Shown here: one piece after another, positions 17,449-26,923 of the stretch | How the letters are laid out: the number at the start of each line of letters is the position of its first letter | How positions within the stretch are numbered: position 1 is the stretch's first letter | Origin: Rheinheimera sp. SA_1 | GTDB lineage: Bacteria > Pseudomonadota > Gammaproteobacteria > Enterobacterales > Alteromonadaceae | Length of the DNA: 64,000 nucleotides | NCBI RefSeq assembly: GCF_001669775.1 | Contig: NZ_LXWK01000015.1 | Span: 310,001-374,000 of the forward strand | Direction of reading: 5' to 3' | Notes under the pieces: model-generated | Database searches by the model: none | What the model saw: the letters and a program-made list of their open reading frames with translations, nothing else | Told to the model about the DNA's origin: nothing | Position numbers and translations under genes: made by a program

Positions 17449-18276
17449 TCAGAAAGCCGCAGTCGCCCAATCGATCCAGCCCAGCTGCCAGCTCAGGAGG
17501 ATAAATCCGCCAAAGGCGATGCGGTACCAGGCGAACACTTCGTAGCTGTGCTTGCTGACAAACTTCACTAAGGTGCGCACTGCAAGCCAGGCTGCAAAAA
17601 ATGCGGTGATAAAGCCGACCGCAAACATCGGGATATCTTCTGAACCCAGCAAATCGCGGTGTTTAAATAAGTCGTAAAAAGTGGCGGCGAACATGGTGGG
17701 TACGGCGAGGAAAAACGAAAACTCGGCGGCGACTTTGCGATCCAGCCCAATAAACAAACCGCCGATGATAGTGGCGCCGGAACGGGAAGTACCAGGGATC
17801 ATCGAGACGACCTGGGCAAAACCGATTTTTAAGGCGTCTTTCCAGCTGATGTCATCGACATCCACTACCCGCACCTGATGGGCGCGGCGTTCGGCCCATA
17901 AAATCACCAAACCACCCAGCACCAGCATCACGGCGACGGTAATTGGGTTAAATAAATATTGTTTAATCAAAGAGATAAACATCAAACCGATCACCGCAGC
18001 AGGTAGAAATGCGATAAACAGGTTCAGTATAAATTTTTGCGCTTTGCTGTCGCTGAACATGCCGGTGGCGACACTGGTGAAGCGCTGCCGGTATTCAACC
18101 ACGATGGCTAAAATGGCGCCAAACTGGATGGCAATTTCAAAGACCCGGCCGTCATTTTGGAATCCGATTAAATCGGCGACGACGATCAAGTGTCCGGTAC
18201 TGGACACCGGTAAGAACTCTGTTAAGCCTTCGACTATACCCAAAATAAAGGCCTGAATTAACAACCACCAATCCAT
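17449..18276 (-). CDS. uppP: Undecaprenyl-diphosphatase UppP (BacA)
   Basis: Recycles undecaprenyl pyrophosphate to the monophosphate carrier used by peptidoglycan and by WecA-started glycans; overproduction is known to give bacitracin resistance. 275 residues, eight or so membrane segments, as usual. The two active-site motifs are present: [15 protein letters not shown] (residues 16-30, with Glu16, Glu20, His29) and PGTSRSG (161-167, Arg165). It is adjacent to, but oriented against, the polysaccharide locus. Single gene with a probable terminator. Confidence 0.95.
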   Translation of the reverse strand: MDWWLLIQAFILGIVEGLTEFLPVSSTGHLIVVADLIGFQNDGRVFEIAIQFGAILAIVVEYRQRFTSVATGMFSDSKAQKFILNLFIAFLPAAVIGLMFISLIKQYLFNPITVAVMLVLGGLVILWAERRAHQVRVVDVDDISWKDALKIGFAQVVSMIPGTSRSGATIIGGLFIGLDRKVAAEFSFFLAVPTMFAATFYDLFKHRDLLGSEDIPMFAVGFITAFFAAWLAVRTLVKFVSKHSYEVFAWYRIAFGGFILLSWQLGWIDWATAAF

Positions 18277-18404
18277 GTTTGCTCCGTTCGCTGACAGGTA
18301 AGGCGGCTATTATCAAGGCTTTTGCCAAACAGGCAAGTAAATTGTCGATGACAACACCGGCGTTGCCGTGGAAAAGCCATCAGGCAACGCCAGTCTCGAG
18401 CTCG

Positions 18405-19625
18405 TTAAACTTTATTGAGACCAAAAGGATCGTCGACGCTGTACGCAGGTTCGGTAAACCAACGCGGGCCTTGTTCGGTCATGTAAAAATGATCTTCCAG
18501 GCGCACGCCAAATTCGCCTTCTAAGCAAATCATCGGTTCATTGCTAAAACACATGCCGGGCAATAACGGCTGGGTATTGCCGCGCACCAGATAAGGCCAT
18601 TCGTGAATATCAAGACCGATACCATGACCGGTGCGGTGTGGCAGGCCAGGCAAGTCGTAATCTTTGCTTAAACCACCAGCAGCTAATACCGCGCGGGCTG
18701 CGGTATCGACTTCACCACAAGCAACACCAATTTGCGCTTTGGCGAAAGCCGCTGCCTGAGCTGCTTTTTCCAGTTGCCAGATTTCACGCTGGCGCGCTGA
18801 TGGTTCGCCAAACACATAGGTGCGGGTGATGTCGGAAATATAATCATGCAGTTTACAGCCGGTGTCGATCAGCACGGTATCGCCGTTTTTCAGCACTTGT
18901 GGCTCTTTCACGCCATGCGGAAATGCCGTGGCCGGTCCAAATAGTACGATGACAAAAAACGAACCAGGCGCGCCGACTTTGCGGTGCGCTTCAGCAATAA
19001 ATGCCTCTACTTCACGAGTGCTGATGCCTTCATATAACATACTGGCGGTGGCGCGATGTACTGCGAGTGTCATATCCATCGCCTGTTGCATCAACGCCAG
19101 TTCTGCCGCGGATTTTTGCTGGCGACAACCAGCGGTCACTGCTTTGGCGCTGGTCCAGCGCTGCGCTGGTGCGGCCTGACGCAGGCCATCAACAATAAAA
19201 AATGCGGTACTTTCATCAAGACCGACCGCCGCATCAGGTGCAATTCCAAGCTGCTGCAACACTTTGGCCACCAGCTGATACGGGCTTTCATCTTCCTGCC
19301 AGCCGTGTAACTGCCCTTCGATCACCCAGTAATCCCGCAAGGTGCCAAGCTCAAACACCGGCGCAATGTAATGCAGCTCGCCGCTTGCGGTTAAAATAGC
19401 GCCGACCAGTCTTTCACTGGCGTACCAAGCGGTGCCGGTGAAATACTTTAAATTGGTGCCGGCATTTAAATACACCGCCGCCAATTGCTGACTTTGCATC
19501 AGCGCACAGGCTTTGTTAATTCGCGCCTGATATTCATCCCGGCCAATCGGCGTTGCGCCGCCGGTCATATTGTGCAAACTGGCTAACGCCGTCTCTTTAC
19601 TGGTTCCACCCACGCCTAAGGTCAT
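18405..19625 (-). CDS. M24 family aminopeptidase (Xaa-Pro peptidase type)
   Basis: 406 residues from the ATG at 19625, which has GGAG eight bases upstream; the frame extends 16 codons further without a ribosome site. The N-terminal creatinase-like domain is followed by the pita-bread catalytic domain. The metal ligands are recognisable: LIDTGCKLHDYISDITRTY (two Asp), HRTGHGIGLDIHE (His), SNEPMICLEG (Glu) and GVRLEDHF (Glu). It probably removes N-terminal residues before proline from peptides, or is a related M24B enzyme. It is transcribed divergently from a LysR regulator gene that may control it. Confidence 0.85.
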   Translation of the reverse strand: MTLGVGGTSKETALASLHNMTGGATPIGRDEYQARINKACALMQSQQLAAVYLNAGTNLKYFTGTAWYASERLVGAILTASGELHYIAPVFELGTLRDYWVIEGQLHGWQEDESPYQLVAKVLQQLGIAPDAAVGLDESTAFFIVDGLRQAAPAQRWTSAKAVTAGCRQQKSAAELALMQQAMDMTLAVHRATASMLYEGISTREVEAFIAEAHRKVGAPGSFFVIVLFGPATAFPHGVKEPQVLKNGDTVLIDTGCKLHDYISDITRTYVFGEPSARQREIWQLEKAAQAAAFAKAQIGVACGEVDTAARAVLAAGGLSKDYDLPGLPHRTGHGIGLDIHEWPYLVRGNTQPLLPGMCFSNEPMICLEGEFGVRLEDHFYMTEQGPRWFTEPAYSVDDPFGLNKV

Positions 19626-19790
19626 ACTTTGCTCCGGGATTATTTTTTTCGAGGATGCATTCAGTATCACCATGCAGGCTTATGAATAAAAATGATATGA
19701 ATTCAGCCTGGTATGAATTAGATTCACGCTGTAGCTGCAAATGAACGAACAGCAAACCAACGAACAGTAAAAAAACTAAAGGCACAGACT

Positions 19791-20708
19791 ATGTTTCCGT
19801 CGCGTTTACCGCCCCTTAAAGCATTACAAGCATTTGAAGCCACCGCCCGCTTAAAAAGTTTCAGTAAAGCTGCCGACGAACTTTGTGTCAGTCAAAGTGC
19901 CATCAGCCATCAAATCAGAAGCTTAGAAGATTTTATCGGTTGTAGTTTGTTGCTGCGACAAGCCAAACCACTGCAGCTGACCGAAGCTGGCGCCACTTTA
20001 TATACGGTGGTTGGTGACTGTTTTTTCCGGCTACATTCGGTCAGTCACCATCTGACCAAAAGCAAAAGCCAGCCGCTTAGGATTGTCGCGCAAACTTCAA
20101 TCGCGGTGGAATGGCTGGCGCCACGCTTGCCGCTGTTTCAGCAACAGTATCCGGACATCGCCACTTTACTCCATATGGAATCGAGCGCCGACAGCCTGCA
20201 ACCGGCGCAAGCTGATGTGATCATCGGCACCTGGCCAACACCTGAAGGTTTTGTCGCCAAACGCCTACGCACTGAATGGTGGTTTCCGGTCTGTGCGCCA
20301 GCACAATTTAAAAAACTCGATTTAACCAAGCCAGAGTCGGTGTTTGAGTTTCCGCTGTATAGCTCGGAGCAAGGCGAAGACTGGCAACTGTGGCGGCAAC
20401 AACTGCAATTACGCGAGCCCGCCAATAGCCAGATGTTTCAGGTGAGTTTAGCGCTGCTCGCTACCAAAGCGGTCAGTTCTGGCAGCGGCTTGGCACTCAG
20501 TAACAGTTTTATCGCCGGTGACGCCATTCGGCAGGGTTTATTGCACGCCATTACCGACTGGCGATATTTGCTGCCCTGGGGCCAGTATCAAATCCATTTT
20601 CGTCAGGACAGTTTGCAACGTCAGGCGATTGGTGTATTCACCGATTGGCTGGAACAACAGGCGGCCAGCTCGTTATTGCCGGAGCTGGCGCTGTTATCAA
20701 AGGCTTGA
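19791..20708 (+). CDS. LysR family transcriptional regulator (GcvA/AmpR-like)
   Basis: 305 residues. The winged helix-turn-helix lies at residues ~8-65 (LKALQAFEATARLKSFSKAA, then VSQSAISHQIRSLEDFIG), with the N-terminal PPLKALQAFEA typical of the GcvA/AmpR subgroup. The remaining ~215 residues form the effector-binding domain. It is divergent from the M24 peptidase gene across a 165-base spacer, the usual arrangement for LysR regulators and their targets, so that gene is the first candidate target. Effector unknown. An ERIC-like element follows 20 bases after the stop. Confidence 0.85.
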   Translation: MFPSRLPPLKALQAFEATARLKSFSKAADELCVSQSAISHQIRSLEDFIGCSLLLRQAKPLQLTEAGATLYTVVGDCFFRLHSVSHHLTKSKSQPLRIVAQTSIAVEWLAPRLPLFQQQYPDIATLLHMESSADSLQPAQADVIIGTWPTPEGFVAKRLRTEWWFPVCAPAQFKKLDLTKPESVFEFPLYSSEQGEDWQLWRQQLQLREPANSQMFQVSLALLATKAVSSGSGLALSNSFIAGDAIRQGLLHAITDWRYLLPWGQYQIHFRQDSLQRQAIGVFTDWLEQQAASSLLPELALLSKA

Positions 20709-20728
20709 CACTGTTGATCTCGGCTTAA

Positions 20729-20870
20729 TATACCCAAAATCATTGAAGATTCGGGTAGGCGACGAGTAAGCGAGACCCCAGGAGCATAGCTGTCTATGTG
20801 ACGGGTCGGACTGACGCTTCAGCGAGAGAGCGAAGGCAACAACCCCGAACCTTCAAGGATGACGGGTATA
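20729..20870. repeat. ERIC/IRU-like element, copy 2 (142 bp)
   Basis: Begins TATACCCAAAATCATTGAAG and ends GGATGACGGGTATA, with a central CAGGAGCATAG...CTATGTGAC stem. It fills the gap between convergent lysR and recD. Its last base directly precedes (on the plus strand) the complement of the recD stop, so on the minus strand recD reads TGA followed at once by TATACCC. It may serve as a convergent terminator. Confidence 0.88.
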
Positions 20871-23021
20871 TCAAGACGACAAGCGCAAGCCGCCACTACG
20901 TTCGGTACGCTGAAGCACTGCTTGTTGCAGCACATTGCCATCGGCACATAATAAACTGAATTGCCGGGCAGCCCGGGTGATGCCGGTGTAAATCAGCTCA
21001 CGGTTTAACAAACTGCTGCCCTGCTCCGGTAATACCAACACCACATGACCAAATTCCGATCCTTGGGATTTATGCACTGTCATCGCATAGACGGTTTCTA
21101 CTTGCGGCAAGCGGCTTGGCAGCAGCCAGCGCACCGGCGTTTTCGCATCGGCCGAGACAAACACCACCCGTAGCTGTGGCTCGCCAGCTGCCGTTTCTGC
21201 GCGTGGCAGGCAAATGCCCACATCGCCATTCATCAGCCCGGTGCTGTAGTCATTTTGCACCACCATCACCGGCCGCCCCGGGTACCAGCCTTCGGTGCGC
21301 GGGATCAATTGCTGCCTCGCCAAAATAGCGGCGATCCGTAAATTTAGCTGCTCAACACCAAACTTACCTTGCCGCACCGCCGCCAGCACCTGAAAACTTG
21401 CGAATTTTTGCAGCACCGCCAGCGCCCAGCGATCAAAATCAGCGGCGGTCGCCGTTGCCGCCGGTGGATTTTTAACCAAGGCTAAATAACCTGCAAATCC
21501 CTCGGCCAGCGCTTGATCTGGTGAACCGTGTTGCACTAAAAAGCTAAAATCAGCGCTTTCCGGGCTGAATTGTAACCAGCGCAAGTCCGCAGGCGGTTGC
21601 TGTAAAATTTTAAGCGCTGTTACATCGTCACCAAGATTGACTGCAGTCGCCAGCTGCCCAATGCCACTGTCGGCGCCAAAACGATGACTGGTGCGCAGCA
21701 TCACCAGTTGTTGCTCCAGCAATTGTGGCGCTGCGCTGATAAATTGAGCCGGCAGCTGTTGGCCGGTTAGCTGCGCCAACCAGTCGGCAGTGTGCTGGCT
21801 GTAACCGCCCTGCTGCGCGTCACGGCACAGTTCCGCCATCACCGCGCCTGCTTCTACTGAAGCTAGTTGGTCTTTATCACCCAGTAAAATTAACCGCGCT
21901 GAGGTAGGCAGTGCTTGAAGCATGGCCGCAAACATCGTCACATCGACCATCGAAGCTTCATCGACCACCAGCACATCCAGCGGCAATGGAAAATCACGAT
22001 GATAACGAAATTGCGCCCGATCCGGGCCGCTGCCCAATAACCGGTGCAGCGTTTGTGCTTCAGTGGGAATACTGATGGTGACCGCGGGGTCCCAGCCCAG
22101 ATCTGGTGTGAGTTTTTGTAGCGCCTGCGTTACCGACAAACTAAGCCGCGCTGCTGCTTTGCCGGTTGGCGCGGCTAAGCGGATGGTGAGTGGCCGGGAG
22201 ACCTGATGCAAAGCGTTTTGCACTTGCTGCAACAACAATAGTAACTTCACCACAGTCGTAGTTTTACCGGTGCCGGGGCCGCCGGTAATCACCGCAAATC
22301 TGCTGCTGACCGCCATCGCGCAAGCGAGTTGCTGCCAATCGGTGTGCGGCTGTGCAGATTTGCCAGCTGCCGGAAACAGCTGGGCCAGCCAGTTTTGCAC
22401 CTGGCTCGCCGGGAATTGTTGCCGCATTTGCTGCGTCAGCTGGCTGCTTTGTTGAATAAAATCAGCGATATGTTGTTCATACTGCCAATAACGGCGCAGA
22501 TATAACCGTTCGCCGCTGAGCACAAAAGGTGTGGTTAACGGCAGTTTTGCCGATTCGTTACTCGCTGCGGCGTGGATAGCTGTGCTGGAACTAGCTGCAC
22601 CGTTGCAGACTTCAACCCAAGGATGCCCCTGACTGAATAACTCCAGCACTTTTGGCAATTGTTGCTTGCGGACAAAAGCATGTAGTTCAGCACTACCGGC
22701 TTTGGCAAACTGACTGGCACTTTGTAAGCAATCGGGCTTTAAAAAGGCCTGGGTCAAATCGAGACAAAGATGGCCTTGTGCCAATTGGCTGCTGCCAAGG
22801 GCCAGCCATAACCAAAATTCGTCCGGCATTTCATTCGTTGCAACCGCTGTTGGCTGCGCTGACGCTTGATTTTGTAACGAAGTGCTTTGTAACATTGTGC
22901 TCTGTAACATCTGCACCAACACCACATCCAGCGGCCGCAATAAACCAAGCTGCTGCCAGCGTTGTAGTTTCGGCCTGAGGGTTGCTGTTTCTGTAATAGG
23001 ATATGTCGCTACACTCGTCAT
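20871..23021 (-). CDS. recD: Exodeoxyribonuclease V subunit alpha RecD
   Basis: The 5'-3' helicase subunit of RecBCD. 716 residues (E. coli 608; many relatives 650-720). Walker A is GGPGTGKTT at residues 247-255, Walker B is VLVVDEASMVD, and the C-terminal helicase motif is TVHKSQGSEF with GITRA. The N-terminal region carries a Q/S/T-rich insert around residues 37-62 with MLQST repeated, probably a flexible linker. The ATG overlaps the recB stop as ATGA, so translation is coupled. The stop codon abuts an ERIC-like element. Confidence 0.95.
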   Translation of the reverse strand: MTSVATYPITETATLRPKLQRWQQLGLLRPLDVVLVQMLQSTMLQSTSLQNQASAQPTAVATNEMPDEFWLWLALGSSQLAQGHLCLDLTQAFLKPDCLQSASQFAKAGSAELHAFVRKQQLPKVLELFSQGHPWVEVCNGAASSSTAIHAAASNESAKLPLTTPFVLSGERLYLRRYWQYEQHIADFIQQSSQLTQQMRQQFPASQVQNWLAQLFPAAGKSAQPHTDWQQLACAMAVSSRFAVITGGPGTGKTTTVVKLLLLLQQVQNALHQVSRPLTIRLAAPTGKAAARLSLSVTQALQKLTPDLGWDPAVTISIPTEAQTLHRLLGSGPDRAQFRYHRDFPLPLDVLVVDEASMVDVTMFAAMLQALPTSARLILLGDKDQLASVEAGAVMAELCRDAQQGGYSQHTADWLAQLTGQQLPAQFISAAPQLLEQQLVMLRTSHRFGADSGIGQLATAVNLGDDVTALKILQQPPADLRWLQFSPESADFSFLVQHGSPDQALAEGFAGYLALVKNPPAATATAADFDRWALAVLQKFASFQVLAAVRQGKFGVEQLNLRIAAILARQQLIPRTEGWYPGRPVMVVQNDYSTGLMNGDVGICLPRAETAAGEPQLRVVFVSADAKTPVRWLLPSRLPQVETVYAMTVHKSQGSEFGHVVLVLPEQGSSLLNRELIYTGITRAARQFSLLCADGNVLQQAVLQRTERSGGLRLSS

Positions 23022-26000
23022 TCGACCTCCGCCAGCGGTTTGATTTTACAACCAGCAAATAACGCATCCAGCGCCAGCACTAGCTGTGGCGGAATTTCCA
23101 GTTGCAGCATACCCTGCGTTGCTTGGTCTGCGGTTGCTGCAACCGATGCTGCTGCCGTTGCTTCAAGCGGACAACCGCGCACAAACCAATACCAGGCACT
23201 GCCCAGATGTTGGCTGATATCATAATCCGGTAAACGGCTGCGTAATAACCGGTGTAAAGCCAGCGCGTATAAAGCGGCTTGTAAATCGTAACGTTTTTCC
23301 AGCATGATCAGTCGCATATTATCGGCGCTATATTGGCCACTTTCGATAAAGTTACTTTTATAATCAAGCACATGATAACGACCATCTTGCGCAAAGGTTA
23401 AATCGATAAACCCCTTCAGCATACCGTTGACGGTGCGTGGTTGTAAGGCTGGGCGTGGCTCGGCTGGCCATAACCATTGCTGCAACAAGGCATCAATAGC
23501 GCGGGTTGGCACCTCACTGGCGGCAAACCAGAATTCCAGTTCGGCTTTATACAACGTCAGACTGCTCAACGACGTTGGCTTGTCGCTGCAAAGCCACTGA
23601 CTTTGCAGCAGCACCAACAACCATTGGTACAAAGGTTCGATCGCTTGTTCGGCCGTGTCGAAGCTGGTGAGATCGGTGGCGTCGCTCACCAATAACCGCC
23701 GTTGCCAGCGATTTGTTCCAGGCTCCAGCCACAACCAATGTTGTTGCTGGCAATGCTGTAGCAAGTACTTTTGCAGCAGCAATGGATCAGCCAACACCGT
23801 AGTAAAACCCTGTTCCGCCGCCCATTCTAGCGTGTCATGTAAAAAGGTACCGGCTTTAGCGCCACGCAGATACAGCTGGCTGAAATCTGTTGCGTCAGTT
23901 CGGCTCGGCAAAGTGGTAGCGACGACTGCAATGCTGGCAACATCAGTCATCTGCTGGCTACCAGGCTCCGCCTGTAGCGTTTTCTCAGCTTTAAGCTCCT
24001 GATAGAGCTCGGCATTTTTAACTAAATCAACGCCAGACCACTCCCCGCCCGGCGCCAGCGGCTGAGTTGCCGAGGTTTTGGATTCACCGGCGCCTTCAGC
24101 CAAAGCGCTGTAGCTGGCCGCCCACCATTGATACCGTGGGCGCTGTGGCATGATTGCATAGCTACGTAACGGCGGCTGAATTTCGAACTGGGGATCCGGC
24201 ACAGTTGCCAAGTTTGGCGATTCTGGAAGCTGCCAGGGCCGGATCAAAAGTGCAGCATGTGGATCCGGCTGTTGCAATAACGCCAATCGTGCCGCCAGTC
24301 CGGTAGGTTCCAACAAACCGCTGTCACTTAATAAATAACCAATGGCGGAACGTTCTTTTAGTGCTGCCAAACCCAGGTAGCAATAATGCCGCGAGCGGGT
24401 TAACGCCACATATAATTTGCGCAAATCTTCGCCGAGTTGCTCGAATTCAGCTTGCGCAAAAATCTGTTCATCCTGTTGATAACAAAGCTGTAATTGCTGT
24501 TGTTCGTCGTGATAACGATACGGCAACTGCTTTGGATCCAGCGATCGAGCCGCCGTGATAAATGGCAAAAACACCAGCGGATATTCCAGCCCTTTCGATT
24601 TGTGAATGGTCACCACCCGTACCAGCGCTTCGTCACTTTCCAGCCGTAGTTTTAGCTGATCGGCATCCAGTTGCTGCTCGCCGGCTAAATGCTCTTTAAA
24701 ATAACGTAACAGCGCCAGCTCACCTTCTAAGGTGCGGCTAACTTGCTGTAATAACTCGGCTAAATGCAGTAAATCGGTCAGTTGCCGCTCGCCATCGGCT
24801 TGCGCTGCAAAAGTCTGTACCAGTTGGAATTCCAGCAATAACTGCCGCACCAACGGCAGTACCCCTTGCTGTTGCCATAGCTGCGAAAAATGGCTAAAAC
24901 GGGCTAACCAGTGTTCGAAAAACCACTCGTCCTGCTGTAACCGGGCAAGTTCAGCATAGCTCCAGCCCAGGCTTTGACTGGCCAGCGCCGAACGCACTTT
25001 TTGTTCATGCAAAGGATCGGCGCAGGCTTCCAGCCATAACAATAAATCGTGGGCGATGGCGGTGGTAAACACCGAACCGCGATCGGATAAATACACCGAA
25101 CGCACGCCAACCCGCGCCAGCGCGCTGCGGATCGCCGATGCTTCCTGCTGATTATTCACCAGCACTGCAATATCGGCCGGTTGCAACGGGCTAAAACTAC
25201 TGCTGCCATCTGCGGCGGTTTTGCAAAAACCGGTTTGCTGCAACTGCCCTTCCTGCAACAACTGGCTGATTTGTCCGGCGCAGTGCCTGGCCATGGCGTC
25301 AAAATAAGCGGCTTTGCTGAGCACTTTGTCAGAGCTGTCGAGATACACCAAATCCAGCGCCGGTAGCGGTTCGCCGTTTTGCACCAATTGCTCGTCGCGG
25401 CCTTTGGCTTTGACGGGCTCAAACTGCACCAGATTTTGTTGCTGGCGAAATAAAAAGGCGCCACAGCCGCTGTCACGCTGCTCGGCCTTTAAGAACAATA
25501 AATTCACCGTTTCGACCATCGCGCTGGTGGAACGAAAATTGGTATCCAGCGAATAATGCCGTGGCGCTGTCGCTTGTTTTGCCTGCAAATAGGTATAAAT
25601 ATCGGCGCCACGAAAGGCGTAAATCGCTTGTTTGGGGTCGCCAATCAGCAATAAACCACAATCGGTACGTGGCGTCGCCAGCGGGTAAATCTGTTGGAAA
25701 ATGCCGTATTGTGTTGGGTCGGTGTCCTGAAATTCGTCAATCAATGCCAGCGGAAATTGCGCGCGAATTCGTTCGGCCAAAGCCGCGCCCCGTTCACTTT
25801 TAAGCGCCTGATGCAGCCGGTCCAGCATGTCATCAAAGCCAAAACAACCCAGCTGGCGCTGGGTATTTTCAAAACGCTGCTGACACCAGGCCAGGGCGTG
25901 CTGACGTAAATCTTCAGTGCAATCCGGTAGTTGCTGCAGCGCTTCGACTAAAGCAGCCATCGCGGCAAAAGCCGGATGCTGCAAGGGTTCACCTTTACAG

Positions 26001-26896
26001 GCATCAGCGATACCTTCCGGTGTTAACCGGCTGCTGCCGCTACCAATATCCAGCGAATCTGCCGCCGGATCATTGGCGAACTTTAAAATGCCATCCAGCC
26101 ACTTTTGCACATAATCGGCACGCATTTTGGTGCCGTTCAGCCTTTTTTCACTGCGCGCTTGTTCAATCAGTACCGCGAGCTCCGGCACCCAGGCTGGCCA
26201 TGGTTTTTTGAGGGCAATAAGCTGTTGTTGCCTCAGCTGTTGTTCGGTACTGATTAACACCTTGGGCTCATTGCTGACCGGCAACGGCTGCTCCCGCCAC
26301 ACCGCGTATAGCGCTTTTTGCAGCGAAGCCGGGTTTTGGAAACTGCGTTGCCAGCGTAATAACGCTTCGGTGGATAGCGGATATACAAAACAGCGCCAAT
26401 AATCTTCGACCACCTGAGTCATCAGCTCGGATTGGTCGGTACTGAGTTCTTCTTCAAAGCGACTGCCGCTATCAAAGGCATGTTCGGACAACATCCGGTT
26501 GCACCAGCCGTGGATGGTAGAAATCGCCGCTTCATCCATCCACTGCGCCGCCAGCTCCAGTTGCATGGCGCAATGTGGCCACTGCCCTGGCGGGTAAGAT
26601 GCCGCCAACTGTTGCAGCACCGGATCGGCGTCCGGCAGCTCGCCGCGAAAATAGCGCGCCGCGCCATTCAGTCGCTGGCGGATCCGCTCGGTTAATTCGC
26701 CGGTGGCGGCTTCGGTGAAAGTCACCACTAAAATTTCTGGTGGTAACAATGGCCGCTGCTCGCCATGTCCGCCGCTATGACCAAGCACGGCTCGCAAATA
26801 CAAAGCGGCAATGGTGTAAGTTTTACCGGTACCGGCACTCGCTTCAATCAGCGCATTGCCGACCAGCGGTAATTTTAGTAAATCTAGTTTTTGCAT
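23018..26896 (-). CDS. recB: Exodeoxyribonuclease V subunit beta RecB
   Basis: 3'-5' SF1 helicase and nuclease subunit of RecBCD, which processes double-strand breaks and degrades linear foreign DNA. 1292 residues (E. coli 1180). Walker A is ASAGTGKT near residue 19; the DEFQDTDP Walker B and the VVTIHKSKGLEYP helicase motif are present. The C-terminal nuclease domain is intact, with GFIDL and VLDYKSN (the metal-binding Asp and catalytic Lys). Extra length is in Q-rich loops. Start ATG at 26896, 27 bases after the recC stop. The subunit order recC-recB-recD lacks the ptrA gene that separates recC and recB in E. coli. Confidence 0.96.
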   Translation of the reverse strand: MQKLDLLKLPLVGNALIEASAGTGKTYTIAALYLRAVLGHSGGHGEQRPLLPPEILVVTFTEAATGELTERIRQRLNGAARYFRGELPDADPVLQQLAASYPPGQWPHCAMQLELAAQWMDEAAISTIHGWCNRMLSEHAFDSGSRFEEELSTDQSELMTQVVEDYWRCFVYPLSTEALLRWQRSFQNPASLQKALYAVWREQPLPVSNEPKVLISTEQQLRQQQLIALKKPWPAWVPELAVLIEQARSEKRLNGTKMRADYVQKWLDGILKFANDPAADSLDIGSGSSRLTPEGIADACKGEPLQHPAFAAMAALVEALQQLPDCTEDLRQHALAWCQQRFENTQRQLGCFGFDDMLDRLHQALKSERGAALAERIRAQFPLALIDEFQDTDPTQYGIFQQIYPLATPRTDCGLLLIGDPKQAIYAFRGADIYTYLQAKQATAPRHYSLDTNFRSTSAMVETVNLLFLKAEQRDSGCGAFLFRQQQNLVQFEPVKAKGRDEQLVQNGEPLPALDLVYLDSSDKVLSKAAYFDAMARHCAGQISQLLQEGQLQQTGFCKTAADGSSSFSPLQPADIAVLVNNQQEASAIRSALARVGVRSVYLSDRGSVFTTAIAHDLLLWLEACADPLHEQKVRSALASQSLGWSYAELARLQQDEWFFEHWLARFSHFSQLWQQQGVLPLVRQLLLEFQLVQTFAAQADGERQLTDLLHLAELLQQVSRTLEGELALLRYFKEHLAGEQQLDADQLKLRLESDEALVRVVTIHKSKGLEYPLVFLPFITAARSLDPKQLPYRYHDEQQQLQLCYQQDEQIFAQAEFEQLGEDLRKLYVALTRSRHYCYLGLAALKERSAIGYLLSDSGLLEPTGLAARLALLQQPDPHAALLIRPWQLPESPNLATVPDPQFEIQPPLRSYAIMPQRPRYQWWAASYSALAEGAGESKTSATQPLAPGGEWSGVDLVKNAELYQELKAEKTLQAEPGSQQMTDVASIAVVATTLPSRTDATDFSQLYLRGAKAGTFLHDTLEWAAEQGFTTVLADPLLLQKYLLQHCQQQHWLWLEPGTNRWQRRLLVSDATDLTSFDTAEQAIEPLYQWLLVLLQSQWLCSDKPTSLSSLTLYKAELEFWFAASEVPTRAIDALLQQWLWPAEPRPALQPRTVNGMLKGFIDLTFAQDGRYHVLDYKSNFIESGQYSADNMRLIMLEKRYDLQAALYALALHRLLRSRLPDYDISQHLGSAWYWFVRGCPLEATAAASVAATADQATQGMLQLEIPPQLVLALDALFAGCKIKPLAEVE

Positions 26897-26923
26897 AAAA
26901 AGTGGCTCCAGCCCTGGCGCATC